DNA of 33,230 bases from an uncultured Eubacterium sp. (GCA_934512155.1 CAKSWS010000015.1:1-33230), one strand, 5' to 3'; shown: positions 1 through 7,889, numbered from the stretch's first letter. A program made the numbers and translations. Notes: generated by a model not told the origin, from the letters alone.

Positions 1-64
1 GGATTCTATGGTGCCGTTCTTTTGCAACACGAAAGAATGGCACAACCCCGCCGTGTTTACGGCG
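1..64 (+). repeat. Composite repeat, right-hand part (truncated by window edge)
   Basis: Two adjacent hairpins: GTGCCGTTCTTT pairs with AAAGAATGGCAC (11-43, one G-T wobble, 9-nt loop), and CGCCGT pairs with ACGGCG around GTTT (49-64). Near-identical copies lie at 19677-19740 (plus) and, reverse-complemented, at 22861-22914 and 27068-27121. The first base of the window is inside the element, so its left half is missing here. Confidence 0.85.
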
Positions 65-101
65 AAATATATAAAAATATATATTAGTAAATATTATTGA
101 T

Positions 102-160
102 TTACAAGAATCCCCCTTGTTTTTGCAAGCAAAAACTTTCCCCCTTTGACAAGGGGGGCT
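102..160 (-). repeat. Bipartite hairpin repeat, copy 1
   Basis: Read on the minus strand: a C-run, TTGTCAAAGGGGG, a central palindrome GTTTTTGC-TT-GCAAAAAC (119-136), then GGGGGATTCTTGTAA. The outer frame matches the other copies in the window; the central stem is shared only with the copy at 23106-23157. No gene is supported in 1-357: a 64-codon open frame at 97-291 consists of repeat sequence. Confidence 0.85.
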
Positions 161-197
161 TTTATTTTATAAATTTTGAATGTTGCGAAGCTCTTTT

Positions 198-247
198 TGT
201 TCCCTTTATCTGCCACCGGCAGCGGTTGCAAACGAGCCCTTTAATAA
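198..247 (-). repeat. GCTCG repeat module, copy 1
   Basis: The reverse complement reads GGGCTCGTTTGC, ACCGCTGCCG, then GTGGCAGATAAAGGGA. It contains the small hairpin CTGCC-GGT-GGCAG. The same module occurs at 19470-19507 and, shorter, at 16263-16285; 22 of 23 core bases match (217-239 here). Confidence 0.8.
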
Positions 248-296
248 AGAAAACTTATTTTCATAACTTTAAAATTTTAAACTTTTTATAAATTTA

Positions 297-325
297 TTGA
301 AATATCGGCGTTTATAATATATAAT
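297..325 (+). promoter_or_regulatory. Sigma-A-type promoter of the LCP gene
   Basis: TTGAAA at 297-302 and TATAAT at 320-325 are separated by exactly 17 bp. The start codon follows 32 bp downstream. Confidence 0.75.
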
Positions 326-357
326 GTTGTGTGATGTTTTTTAAAGGGGATGAATAA

Positions 358-1965
358 GTGGGTAGCTCATCTTACGATATTGATGATATATTAAATGAAG
401 TACGAAAAAGGCGACAAGAGCAGGAAATAGCCGTTAAAGGTGTAGATTTTACAGCGGAAACGGATGAAAAAACGCTTGAATCAAATGAAAACGCCGTTGA
501 AAATAAAGAAGAAAATAAAATTGTTGAAGAAAATGTTCAGCATGAAAGCAACGAAAGTGAAGCTGAAAGCGAAAGCACGGAAGTTGTTGCAGACAATGAG
601 CCGCAGGAAGAAACAGTTGAAGAGCCTGCAAACGAGAATGAAGAAAAAGGCTTTAATCAAAACGATTTTATTTCAAATAAAGATATAAAAACAAAGCCGG
701 CAACCCAAAAGGCAGACGGCGAGGTAGACCTTTTTTCTCTTTCAGACAGTCTTGAAGACCCTGAAGTTTTGGTAAAAAGCAAAAAGAAAAACGAAGAGAA
801 GAAAAAGAAGAAGAAAAAGAAAACAGCAACAATTATTATTACAATTGTTATAATTCTTATTGCCGCATTGGTAGCAGGCGGTGTTTTTGCCTACAGTTAT
901 TTTAACAAATTGCTTGATGACACCACCGATAAAGAAACTCCGTCTCTTGCTTCTACGGAAGAGTGGCACGGAATGGACAAGCTTGAAGAAAACTTTAATC
1001 CTATTTATGAAGATTCAAGCGCAAATATTTCAACATACAAAAGCATGGTAAAAAAATGGTATAAAAACGGAACGCCTGCATCTTCTACTCACGTTTTGAA
1101 TATTCTTTTAATTGGAGAAGATACGAGAGAAGATGAAATTTCAGAGGAAGATACAAGAGCGGACTCTGCAATTATTGCCAGCGTCAATATTGATACAGGT
1201 AAAATTATTTTAACATCTATTCTTCGAGACGCTTATTGTTATTGGGAAACAACCGAAGGTGATGAATCTACCGGTCAGTACGGCAAAATTAACGGTGCAA
1301 TGAGTACCGGCGGTATTGATTGTTATATAAGAACCGTTGAAAATATGTACAAGGTTGATATTGATAACTATGTTGTTGTTAATTTCAGCAGTTTCCAAAG
1401 CATTATTGATACTTTGGGCGGTGTAGATATTGAAATGACTCAAAAGGAAATTAACGAAATTAATAATCACCCAAAGCGTTACAATTATGTAAGTATTGAG
1501 GGTGAGGCAGGGATGCACCATTTGCGTGGTGATGAAGCCGTTGCGTATTGCCGAATCAGAAAAATAGATTCAGACAATGCCCGTGCAGACAGGCAAAAAA
1601 CAGTGCTTATGCAGTTGTTTAACAAAATGAAAACAGCTTCTACAGTTAAAATAGTTGAAGTTGCAACAGAAATTTTACCTTATGTTAAAACAGGTATTTC
1701 AAAAAATGAAATTATTTCAATAGCAAAATATGCGTTAAAGCATGGCTGGACGCAATATACTGTTGAAACTTATACTATTCCGAACGATGCCGAAACCGAC
1801 GCAGAGGGTAACCCAATTAAGGGTTGTGTGGGCGGAACTTATTACGGCGCTTGGGTTTGGAAAGTAGATTATCCTCTTTATTCTCAAATGACTCAAAACA
1901 GAATTTATGGCAAAACAAACGTTGTTCTTGCCGAAAAAAGACCAAAGTTTGATAAATTAAATTAG
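358..1965 (+). CDS. LytR-CpsA-Psr (LCP) family wall-polymer ligase
   Basis: LCP enzymes move undecaprenyl-linked glycopolymers (teichoic acid, capsule) onto peptidoglycan on the outer face of the membrane. Residues 1-150 are a cytoplasmic, Glu/Asn-rich low-complexity tail ending in a run of lysines. A single membrane helix follows at about 156-180. The LCP domain begins near residue 247 (NILLIGEDTRE); the conserved Arg-Asp pair is in SILRDAYC (R290-D291), then GKINGAM, and the late RIRKIDSDNARADRQ segment near 399-413 carries the usual Arg cluster. The start is GTG, chosen because AAGGGG lies 9-10 bases upstream; a nearby ATG at 350 is out of frame. The acidic tail is longer than in typical family members. 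An MgtC-like gene follows 13 bp later, probably in the same transcript. The exact polymer substrate cannot be read from sequence. Confidence 0.9.
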   Translation: MGSSSYDIDDILNEVRKRRQEQEIAVKGVDFTAETDEKTLESNENAVENKEENKIVEENVQHESNESEAESESTEVVADNEPQEETVEEPANENEEKGFNQNDFISNKDIKTKPATQKADGEVDLFSLSDSLEDPEVLVKSKKKNEEKKKKKKKKTATIIITIVIILIAALVAGGVFAYSYFNKLLDDTTDKETPSLASTEEWHGMDKLEENFNPIYEDSSANISTYKSMVKKWYKNGTPASSTHVLNILLIGEDTREDEISEEDTRADSAIIASVNIDTGKIILTSILRDAYCYWETTEGDESTGQYGKINGAMSTGGIDCYIRTVENMYKVDIDNYVVVNFSSFQSIIDTLGGVDIEMTQKEINEINNHPKRYNYVSIEGEAGMHHLRGDEAVAYCRIRKIDSDNARADRQKTVLMQLFNKMKTASTVKIVEVATEILPYVKTGISKNEIISIAKYALKHGWTQYTVETYTIPNDAETDAEGNPIKGCVGGTYYGAWVWKVDYPLYSQMTQNRIYGKTNVVLAEKRPKFDKLN

Positions 1966-1978
1966 GGAGACGATAAAA

Positions 1979-2701
1979 ATGCCGGCAATTATAACAGTAC
2001 CCGGATTTTTAATCAGAATGCTTGTGGCTGTTGTTTTAGGCGGAATGATTGGCACGGAACGCCAGCTTACAAGGCATTATGCAGGAATAGTTACCACAAT
2101 AATTGTTTGTGTGGGTTCATTTGCTTTTACAAGCTTTTCATATCTTTCAGGAGATGTTAACGCAGATGGTACAAGAGTTGCCGCCCAGGTTGTTTCCGGC
2201 ATAGGTTTTTTGGGTGCAGGTGTTATTTTGTGCGACGGTACAAAAATTAAAGGCATAAATACGGCGGCTACCATTTGGGCGTCTGCCGCTGTGGGTATAC
2301 TTTGCTGCCTTGATAAAATTTGGTTTGCCGTTATGATTGCAATGGCAATTTTGTTTGCCCATTTGGTGCTTCACCCTGTTTCCGAATACATAAGCAAAAA
2401 GCAAAAGTACGACAATAAAAAGAATGAAGACAAACAGGAAACTTATTACAAAATTTCTGTTGCCTGCTCGGAAGACAATGCCCCCGAGGTTAAGGAAAAG
2501 TTGATTAAAAAAATCAGAGAAACCGACGACGTTTTGTTAAGAAAACTTGAAATGGCTGATTTGGATGACGGCAATGTTAAAGTTCGTGCGGAAATTTCAA
2601 CCAAAGTTAAAAATAATGAGCTTGTTGAAAATATTATTGCTTATATAGGCACAAATAAAAATATTATTTCTACCGGCTGGAAAAACAGCACACACGAGTA
2701 G
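1979..2701 (+). CDS. MgtC/SapB family membrane protein
   Basis: This is an integral membrane protein of 240 residues. The N-terminal part (1-140) has four to five hydrophobic helices with the family signatures MIGTERQLTRHYAGIVTT, VSGIGFLGAGVIL and GINTAATIWASAAVGI. The hydrophilic C-terminal part (about 150-240) resembles the ACT-like domain of longer MgtC homologues. MgtC proteins modulate ATP synthase activity and Mg2+/acid stress survival in pathogens; in Clostridia the role is less clear, so only the family is asserted. It lies 13 bp behind the LCP gene and ahead of a strong terminator, so it is probably the second gene of a two-gene operon. Confidence 0.88.
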   Translation: MPAIITVPGFLIRMLVAVVLGGMIGTERQLTRHYAGIVTTIIVCVGSFAFTSFSYLSGDVNADGTRVAAQVVSGIGFLGAGVILCDGTKIKGINTAATIWASAAVGILCCLDKIWFAVMIAMAILFAHLVLHPVSEYISKKQKYDNKKNEDKQETYYKISVACSEDNAPEVKEKLIKKIRETDDVLLRKLEMADLDDGNVKVRAEISTKVKNNELVENIIAYIGTNKNIISTGWKNSTHE

Positions 2702-2713
2702 ACAAAAAATAAG

Positions 2714-2740
2714 TCCCCCTTTAATAAGGGGGATTTTTTT
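2714..2740 (+). terminator. Rho-independent terminator after the LCP-mgtC pair
   Basis: TCCCCCTT (2714-2721), loop TAAT, AAGGGGGA (2726-2733), followed by seven T. The C-run/TTAA/G-run shape resembles the left arm of the bipartite repeat family. Confidence 0.85.
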
Positions 2741-2779
2741 ATAACCTTTTTGCTTCACTTTATAAAGGTGGCTGAAAAA

Positions 2780-3409
2780 CTAATTTTCATTTGCGGCTGA
2801 AATAGGAGCGGTATCCACTACTTCGAGTTTGTTTGCCTGCATCCAAAGGGATGGAGTAATACGAAGTTTATAACCATAGCCTGCATCCATTTGCCAATGT
2901 GCCATTGGTGCTTCCGGCAAGCCGTAGCATGATAAAATAGTCATAAGAACGCCGGCATGACCTACGATTGCACTTTCCGTTGTGCCGGTTTTCATTAATC
3001 CCTCTACAATTTTTTCAAAGGCGGCGCAAACACGCTGAATAAATTCGGCATTGCTTTCGCCGTAAGGTGTGCGTGCGTTAATATCGCCTTTAATCCAATT
3101 TTGAAAATCCTCGTTATTTTCCAAATCTTTGGCGGTACATTCTTCAAATTCGCCGAAATTATACTCAATAAGGTCGTTTATAACAAGGGGATTGTTTTGG
3201 GGAAACATAATATTTGCCGAATCAAGGCAACGCTTTAGCGGTGATGAAAAAACGGCGCTTACTTGCGGATAATGGTAATGTGCTTTTATGCTTTTTAGGC
3301 TGTTTATACTATCTGTAGTGAGTGGATAATCTGTATGCCCAATATACTGTGCGTTTAGATTTCCTTTTGTTAAACCGTGCCTAAATAAGTAAATTGTGTA
3401 TGTTTTCAT
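2780..3409 (-). CDS. Histidine phosphatase (phosphoglycerate-mutase superfamily)
   Basis: This is a cytosolic phosphatase of the branch-1 histidine phosphatase superfamily, the group that includes CobC and many broad phosphomonoesterases. The phospho-accepting motif LFRHG is at residues 8-12 (H11), with the second Arg in SSPLKRC and the second catalytic His in IVGHAG (H151). The start was moved to the ATG at 3409: a perfect GGAGGT lies 8 bases upstream, while the longer open frame would need a TTG inside that ribosome site. This gives 209 residues, normal for the family. The substrate is unknown; no cobalamin genes are nearby to support CobC. It is divergent from the XRE regulator at 3543. 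Confidence 0.85.
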   Translation of the reverse strand: MKTYTIYLFRHGLTKGNLNAQYIGHTDYPLTTDSINSLKSIKAHYHYPQVSAVFSSPLKRCLDSANIMFPQNNPLVINDLIEYNFGEFEECTAKDLENNEDFQNWIKGDINARTPYGESNAEFIQRVCAAFEKIVEGLMKTGTTESAIVGHAGVLMTILSCYGLPEAPMAHWQMDAGYGYKLRITPSLWMQANKLEVVDTAPISAANEN

Positions 3410-3456
3410 TTTATAAACCTCCAAAGCAAGGGAATAATTACAATTTGTTTACAAAG

Positions 3457-3468
3457 AGTAAATTTACT
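3457..3468. promoter_or_regulatory. Palindromic operator candidate between divergent genes
   Basis: AGTAAATTTACT is a perfect 12-bp palindrome in the gap between the histidine phosphatase and the XRE gene. It lies 24-50 bp upstream of two TATAAT hexamers (about 3491 and 3506). It shares GTAAA/TTTAC half-sites with the operator-like repeats upstream of the surface-protein gene at 16.7 kb. Binding by the adjacent XRE protein is an inference. Confidence 0.4.
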
Positions 3469-3542
3469 TTACTTTTAATATTATGATTTGTATAATACCG
3501 TAAGTATAATAAAGTGATGTTAAACGGAAAGAAAGTTTTGTT

Positions 3543-4163
3543 ATGAGCGAAAAAAATAATAAAAATAAAAAGTTTTCTGAAATATTAAGCAGTTTAAGAA
3601 AAGAAAGAGGATGCAGCCAAAAAAAAGCTGCCGGAGATTTGGGAATCAGTCAAGCGCTTTTAAGCCACTATGAAAAGGGCATAAGGGAATGCGGACTTGA
3701 CTTTGTTATAAAATGCAGTGAATATTACGGCGTTACAACCGATTATTTGCTCGGCGTTTCCGAAAGCAGGTTTGGAATGGATGAAAATTACATTTCCAAA
3801 CTTTCCGAAAAAAATGATGACGGTTCGTCTATGGCAACATTAACACAAGCAACAAAAATTATTGTTGAAACGGCAATTGCTGCAGAAACGGATGTTGCCG
3901 ATTACTTGCATGATTACTATACCCTTTGCGTTTACCGTGGTGCATTAACTTTGGCAAAGGCCGGTGTTTTGCCAAGCGAATTGTTTAGGCTTGATAATAA
4001 TATAGGCAGGGAATTGGCGTCTGCCGCTATTGCCGTGCTTGACGCAAAGTTTGCTTTTATTGAGGATAATTCAAGAAGCGGAAGCGACAGCCTTGCAAAT
4101 TCTTCCCTTCATATTTTAATTGAAGAAGCAGAAAATTATATTATGAATAATTTTATTGATTAA
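3543..4163 (+). CDS. XRE-family transcriptional regulator
   Basis: The protein has 206 residues. An N-terminal Cro/CI-type helix-turn-helix spans about residues 11-66: LRKERGCSQKKAAGDLGISQ, then LLSHYEKGIRECG, then YYGVTTDYLLG, a typical HTH_3 ending. The remaining 140 residues are helical, with no recognised catalytic or ligand-binding motif; they could mediate dimerisation or sensing. GGAAAG lies about 10 bases upstream of the ATG. It is monocistronic, with its own terminator and a palindrome in its promoter region that suggests autoregulation. The regulon is unknown. Confidence 0.85.
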   Translation: MSEKNNKNKKFSEILSSLRKERGCSQKKAAGDLGISQALLSHYEKGIRECGLDFVIKCSEYYGVTTDYLLGVSESRFGMDENYISKLSEKNDDGSSMATLTQATKIIVETAIAAETDVADYLHDYYTLCVYRGALTLAKAGVLPSELFRLDNNIGRELASAAIAVLDAKFAFIEDNSRSGSDSLANSSLHILIEEAENYIMNNFID

Positions 4164-4177
4164 TATTGAAGTTGCAA

Positions 4178-4205
4178 CCCCCTCTTTAAAGAGGGGGATT
4201 TTTTT
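4178..4205 (+). terminator. Rho-independent terminator after the XRE gene
   Basis: CCCCCTC (4178-4184), TTTAAA loop, GAGGGGG (4191-4197), then ATTTTTTT. Confidence 0.85.
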
Positions 4206-4256
4206 AAACTTCTTGCCTTCCTTGTTAAAGAGATTGTTAATTGCAGGATTGATTTA

Positions 4257-4961
4257 TTAAAGTGTAATTTGTGTTTTTTCTTCTGAAATATACTGTAAAA
4301 TGATTTTTGTGGAAATTTCTGCCGCAATTTCCTTAAATGTAGGGAAATCCATTTGAGCGTCTTCATCTCCCCCGTCGCTGATTGAGCGAAGCACGGAAAA
4401 CGGAATTTTGTTTGCAAGGCAAACATGACCGATTGCGCCGCCTTCCATTTCGCCGCAGATTGCGCCGAAGTTTTCGGTTATCATATTTTTAAGGTCAACA
4501 CTTGCTATAAATTTATCACCGCTGGCGATTGTGCCACGGTGTATTTTTTCGCCCGAATTTATGGCAATGCGTGCAAGTTTATCACTTATTGTTTTATCTG
4601 TTTTAATTTCAACTGTGTTAATTCCTTCTATAAAACCAAGAGGTTCGCCGATAGCCGTCATATCCATATCGTACTGAACAACGGCGTCTGCCACAACAAT
4701 ATTTTTAATAACAACGTTTTTGTTAAGAGAACAGCCAACGCCCACGTTAATTATTTCGTCTACATCAAAATTATCTATCATAGCCTGTGCGCAAAGAGCA
4801 GCGTTTACTTTGCCAGGCGAACACATGGCAACGCACACCTGAACATCGTCAATAAAGCCGCAAACATATTCCGCACCGCCGAATGTTGCCTTAACGGGAT
4901 TTTGAATTTTATTTTTAATGTTATTGACTTCTACATCCATTGCGCCGATTATTCCAATCAT
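4257..4961 (-). CDS. mtnN: 5'-methylthioadenosine/S-adenosylhomocysteine nucleosidase
   Basis: The enzyme hydrolyses MTA and SAH to adenine plus methylthioribose or S-ribosylhomocysteine. It thereby recycles the by-products of polyamine synthesis and SAM-dependent methylation and feeds the LuxS step. The N-terminus MIGIIGAMDVEV aligns with the family start; E11 matches the catalytic Glu of the IGAMEEE motif. The ribose-binding CGEMEGGAIGHVC and the catalytic Asp in RSISDGGDE are both present. The start is ATG 4961 with GTGAGG 7 bases upstream; a TTG two codons earlier is less likely. The length of 234 residues is standard. The gene occupies the place next to rpmH where dnaA sits in many Bacillota. 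Confidence 0.93.
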   Translation of the reverse strand: MIGIIGAMDVEVNNIKNKIQNPVKATFGGAEYVCGFIDDVQVCVAMCSPGKVNAALCAQAMIDNFDVDEIINVGVGCSLNKNVVIKNIVVADAVVQYDMDMTAIGEPLGFIEGINTVEIKTDKTISDKLARIAINSGEKIHRGTIASGDKFIASVDLKNMITENFGAICGEMEGGAIGHVCLANKIPFSVLRSISDGGDEDAQMDFPTFKEIAAEISTKIILQYISEEKTQITL

Positions 4962-4986
4962 AACCAAACCTCACTTTTTAATTTTC

Positions 4987-5013
4987 TTGGGGTTAAGAAA
5001 AGTACAACCCCAA
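4987..5013 (-). promoter_or_regulatory. Inverted repeat in the mtnN 5' leader
   Basis: TTGGGGTT (4987-4994) and AACCCCAA (5006-5013) form an 8-bp perfect stem with an 11-nt loop. It lies just downstream of the predicted transcription start, so it would form a hairpin at the 5' end of the mtnN mRNA or could serve as an operator. Confidence 0.45.
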
Positions 5014-5024
5014 TATATAGTGCC

Positions 5025-5053
5025 ATTATAATATATAATTTATAAAAAAACAA
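5025..5053 (-). promoter_or_regulatory. Promoter of mtnN
   Basis: On the minus strand, TTGTTT (5053-5048), a 17-bp spacer and TATAAT (5030-5025). The same hexamer pair and spacing occur upstream of the uracil-DNA glycosylase gene. Confidence 0.6.
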
Positions 5054-5071
5054 GATTTATTAAGTTTTTAG

Positions 5072-5101
5072 TTGACAAGAAGTTACTTTATATAATATAA
5101 T
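5072..5101 (+). promoter_or_regulatory. Promoter of the rpmH operon
   Basis: Consensus TTGACA (5072-5077) with TATAAT at 5096-5101, 18-bp spacer. The leader is about 100 nt and contains a small hairpin, CTGCAC-TATACC-GTGCAG (5143-5160), before rpmH. No dnaA gene and no exact TTATCCACA boxes are seen in this gap. Confidence 0.75.
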
Positions 5102-5211
5102 ACTAAACGCTAATATGGGATAATACCCTAAATGGTAATTGCCTGCACTATACCGTGCAGAGAACATAAGGATTAAGACAAGTTTAGTCTGTGAAAGGTA
5201 GTGAATTTTAA

Positions 5212-5346
5212 ATGAAGAGAACATTTCAGCCAAAGAAAAGACATGCACAAATGGAACACGGTTTCAGAAAAAGAATGTCAACAAGAAACGGAAGAAAAGT
5301 TTTAGCTCGCCGTCGTGCAAAGGGCAGAAAGAGACTTTCTTACTAA
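5212..5346 (+). CDS. rpmH: 50S ribosomal protein L34
   Basis: This 44-residue, very basic protein starts [20 protein letters not shown] and ends KGRKRLSY, an L34 signature over its whole length. It is a structural protein of the large ribosomal subunit. It is too short for most open-reading-frame screens and was found by reading the frame directly. It stands first in the conserved rpmH-rnpA-yidD-yidC-jag block, 16 bp before rnpA. AAAGG/GGTAG lies about 10-15 bases upstream of the ATG. Confidence 0.97.
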   Translation: MKRTFQPKKRHAQMEHGFRKRMSTRNGRKVLARRRAKGRKRLSY

Positions 5347-5362
5347 GAACGGGGATTTTTCA

Positions 5363-5695
5363 GTGAAAAGTAAAGCCTTAAAAGAGAATAAGGATTTTCG
5401 CCGTTTATATTACAGGGGAAAAAGCCGTGCCTCCGGCGCACTGGTAACTTACGCTATGAAAAACCGACGGGGCGAAACCTGCGTTGGCATTACAAGCGGT
5501 AAAAAAATCGGTGGTGCCGTTGAAAGAAACAGAGCAAGGCGAGTTATTCGTGCTGCTTTTTCACAGCTTGAGGGCAGGCTGTGCGGCAACTATGATATTG
5601 TTTTTGTGGCAAGAACCAATACAACCCAAGTTAAAATGCAGGTTGTGTTGGAGCAAATGGAATTTCAGCTTAAAGAAATGGGAATTATTGAATGA
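5363..5695 (+). CDS. rnpA: Ribonuclease P protein component
   Basis: RnpA binds the 5' leader of pre-tRNA together with the catalytic RNase P RNA. The start is GTG 5363 with GGGGA 7 bases upstream; the longer frame would run back into rpmH. This gives 110 residues, the family norm. The conserved opening [20 protein letters not shown] and the RNR motif in [17 protein letters not shown] are present. It overlaps yidD by 4 bases (ATGA), indicating translational coupling. The RNase P RNA gene itself is not seen in the window. Confidence 0.95.
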   Translation: MKSKALKENKDFRRLYYRGKSRASGALVTYAMKNRRGETCVGITSGKKIGGAVERNRARRVIRAAFSQLEGRLCGNYDIVFVARTNTTQVKMQVVLEQMEFQLKEMGIIE

Positions 5696-5943
5696 AAAAC
5701 CCCATTAAAAAGCTTATAATTTTTCTTATAAAAACATATCAGGTAACTTTAAGCCCAAGATTTTCCCACGGCGCATGCAGATACACGCCCACCTGCTCTC
5801 AATATGCTGTTGAAGCAGTGCAGGTGCACGGAGTGATAAAAGGCGGTTTTCTTGCAATTCGCAGAATTTTAAGGTGCAACCCTTTTTGCAAAGGCGGTTA
5901 TGATCCCGTTCCGCCGAAAAAGAATAAAACAAAGGATAATTAA
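5692..5943 (+). CDS. yidD: Membrane protein insertion efficiency factor YidD
   Basis: This small membrane-associated protein (83 residues) aids YidC-dependent insertion. The family pattern is complete: an amphipathic N-terminus ([17 protein letters not shown]), then [22 protein letters not shown], and [13 protein letters not shown], including the conserved cysteines. It starts inside the rnpA stop codon and ends 4 bp before yidC. Confidence 0.95.
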   Translation: MKNPIKKLIIFLIKTYQVTLSPRFSHGACRYTPTCSQYAVEAVQVHGVIKGGFLAIRRILRCNPFCKGGYDPVPPKKNKTKDN

Positions 5944-5947
5944 CTAA

Positions 5948-6955
5948 ATGATTAATATGTTATTAAATCCTGTAACAATGGCTGCTACCAATGCAACCGG
6001 TATGGTGCTTTTTAAGTGGTTATATTGGTTATTCGGTAAATGCATGGGATTTTTAATGGATGTTTTAAACAACCAATATTTCATTGCCATTGTTATTTTC
6101 ACTGTTGTAACACGTTTGGTATTGCTGCCGCTTAATATTCGCCAGCAAAGAAGTGCCGCAAAAACGGCAAGACTTCAGCCTAAAATTCAAAAAATTCAAA
6201 ATAAATATGCAAATGTAAACGACCCTCAGGCTCGTGCTAAAATGAACGAGGAAATGCAGGAACTTTACGCAAGAGAGGGCCATAACCCAATGAATATGGG
6301 TTGCGGCACCATGGTTTTCCAAATGGTTTTCCTTATGGGTATTGTGGGTATTATTTACTACCCTCTTTCTTACGTTTTGGGAATGAGCGGCTTTAATGAT
6401 TTTGCAAACGAAATAAGCGAATTTATTAAAACCTTGGGTTACGATAAAGTAAACTATTTGCAGCTTAGCATTCTTGAAAACTGGGAAGCACTTAAAGACA
6501 GTCTTGTGCAAAACTTCCCGCAGTTGTTTACAAGTGATGCCGTTAGCCAAATTGAGGCATTCAGACAGGGAATGTATATAGGCAACCTTGATATGACCGC
6601 AATTCCCCATTGGAAAGACGGAATTATTGTTATTGTGCCTATTATTTCATTTTTAACATCATTCGGTTCTACAGTTGTTTCAATGTTAATTCAAAAAAAG
6701 AACAACCCTGCATCTTCACAGCAAATGGGTCAAATGATTATGATGTCGTTAATGATGCCGTTTTTCTCACTTTACATTGCATTTAAAGTGCCTGCAGCAG
6801 TAGGTTTTTATTGGATTATTTCAAACTGTGTTGCAATTTTACAGCAATTATTTATTGCAAAATTCTTCCCTCCAAAAAGAAGTCAGGCAAGACTTATGGT
6901 TGAAAATACCATTGAGCGCCGTTCAAGAGAGGCAAGTATAAAGAAGATTAAGTAA
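5948..6955 (+). CDS. yidC: Membrane protein insertase YidC/OxaA
   Basis: It inserts membrane proteins alone or with SecYEG. The protein has 335 residues and the five-helix Oxa1 core: a hydrophobic stretch near 40-62 ending in VLLPLNIRQQRSA, where the Arg is the hydrophilic-groove residue; a Lys-rich amphipathic cytosolic segment (TARLQPKIQKIQNKYANV); MVFQMVFLMGIVGIIYY; and a C-terminal hydrophobic region with FKVPAAVGFYWIISNCVAIL. An extracellular loop of about 80 residues separates the middle helices. No lipobox cysteine is seen, unlike SpoIIIJ of Bacillus. The C-terminus is basic, as in ribosome-binding forms. Confidence 0.95.
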   Translation: MINMLLNPVTMAATNATGMVLFKWLYWLFGKCMGFLMDVLNNQYFIAIVIFTVVTRLVLLPLNIRQQRSAAKTARLQPKIQKIQNKYANVNDPQARAKMNEEMQELYAREGHNPMNMGCGTMVFQMVFLMGIVGIIYYPLSYVLGMSGFNDFANEISEFIKTLGYDKVNYLQLSILENWEALKDSLVQNFPQLFTSDAVSQIEAFRQGMYIGNLDMTAIPHWKDGIIVIVPIISFLTSFGSTVVSMLIQKKNNPASSQQMGQMIMMSLMMPFFSLYIAFKVPAAVGFYWIISNCVAILQQLFIAKFFPPKRSQARLMVENTIERRSREASIKKIK

Positions 6956-6972
6956 AATAATCGGAGGATTAT

Positions 6973-7872
6973 ATGATAAAGGAATTTATCGGCAAAGGTA
7001 AAACCGTTGAAGAAGCAACGGCTGCCGCTAAAGCCGGTCTTAATGCTCCTGCACTTGCAAGTATTAACGTTGAGGTTATTCAAATGCCAAAGAAAAAGAC
7101 ATTAGGTCTTTTCGGCGGCCACGATGCAGAAGTGCGTGCTTGGTTTGATGACGGAAAATCCGAAAAGAAACCTCAGCCCAAGAAAGCACCGGCAAAGAAA
7201 ACAGAAACAAAACCACAGGCTAAAAAGGCAGCCCCAAAGGCTGAAGTACCTGCCGAATCTGCACCAAAGGCAGAAAAGGCAAACGCTGAAATCACACAGG
7301 CAGACGCTCAGGTTGCCGTTGATTACCTTAAAGCAATTCTTAACGGTTTCGGAATTACAGACGCTGTTGTTAACGCACAGGTTAATGACGGAGTTATTGA
7401 AGCCGAGATTGAGTGTGAAGACTACGGTATTATTATCGGCAGAAGAGGCGAAACACTTGATTCACTTCAATATTTAACAAGCCTTGCAGTTAAAAAGAAC
7501 TGCGATAAATATGTTAGAGTAACGGTTAATGTTGGTAATTACCGTGAAAAAAGGATGGAAACTCTTAAAAACCTTGCACATAAAAATGCAAACTATGTTT
7601 TAAGAACAGGCAGAAGATACACATTTGAGCCTATGAATCCTTATGAAAGAAGAATTATTCATACGGCTGTTCAGGAAATTGACGGCGTTGAGTCTTTATC
7701 CGTAGGTTACGGACAAGACAGAAAGGTTATTATTCAGCCAATCGGCGGAGTAAGACCTCGCCCAAGAAGAACATCCGGCTATTCTTCCACAACTGCACCT
7801 GCTAACGCAACACCGAAGGCAGACCGTGCAGACTTACCGAAATTCGGTAAAATAGAGGTTAACAAAGATTAA
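6973..7872 (+). CDS. jag: RNA-binding protein Jag/KhpB (Jag-N, KH and R3H domains)
   Basis: KhpB proteins bind RNA with KhpA and affect cell elongation and division. The N-terminal Jag domain (1-55, MIKEFIGKGKTVEEA to LGLFGG) is followed by a Lys/Ala/Pro-rich linker of about 60 residues. The KH domain has its GxxG loop in IIIGRRGETLDSLQYL, and the R3H domain runs from NYREKRMETLKNLA through MNPYERRIIHTAVQ. A Pro/Arg/Ser-rich tail ends the protein. At 299 residues it is longer than the roughly 200-residue Bacillus form, mainly because of the linker and tail. It follows yidC by 17 bp, with GGAGGA before the ATG. Confidence 0.93.
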   Translation: MIKEFIGKGKTVEEATAAAKAGLNAPALASINVEVIQMPKKKTLGLFGGHDAEVRAWFDDGKSEKKPQPKKAPAKKTETKPQAKKAAPKAEVPAESAPKAEKANAEITQADAQVAVDYLKAILNGFGITDAVVNAQVNDGVIEAEIECEDYGIIIGRRGETLDSLQYLTSLAVKKNCDKYVRVTVNVGNYREKRMETLKNLAHKNANYVLRTGRRYTFEPMNPYERRIIHTAVQEIDGVESLSVGYGQDRKVIIQPIGGVRPRPRRTSGYSSTTAPANATPKADRADLPKFGKIEVNKD

Positions 7873-7889
7873 AATTGTTAATTATAAAG

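Noticed and set aside
97..291. 64-codon open frame upstream of the LCP gene
   Set aside because: It runs through the bipartite repeat and the GCTCG module and overlaps the region just before the promoter; it has no ribosome site.
4425..5045. 206-codon open frame antisense to mtnN
   Set aside because: It lies opposite a clear MTA/SAH nucleosidase, is rich in Cys/Phe/His/Tyr as expected for an antisense frame, and has no homology that I recognise.
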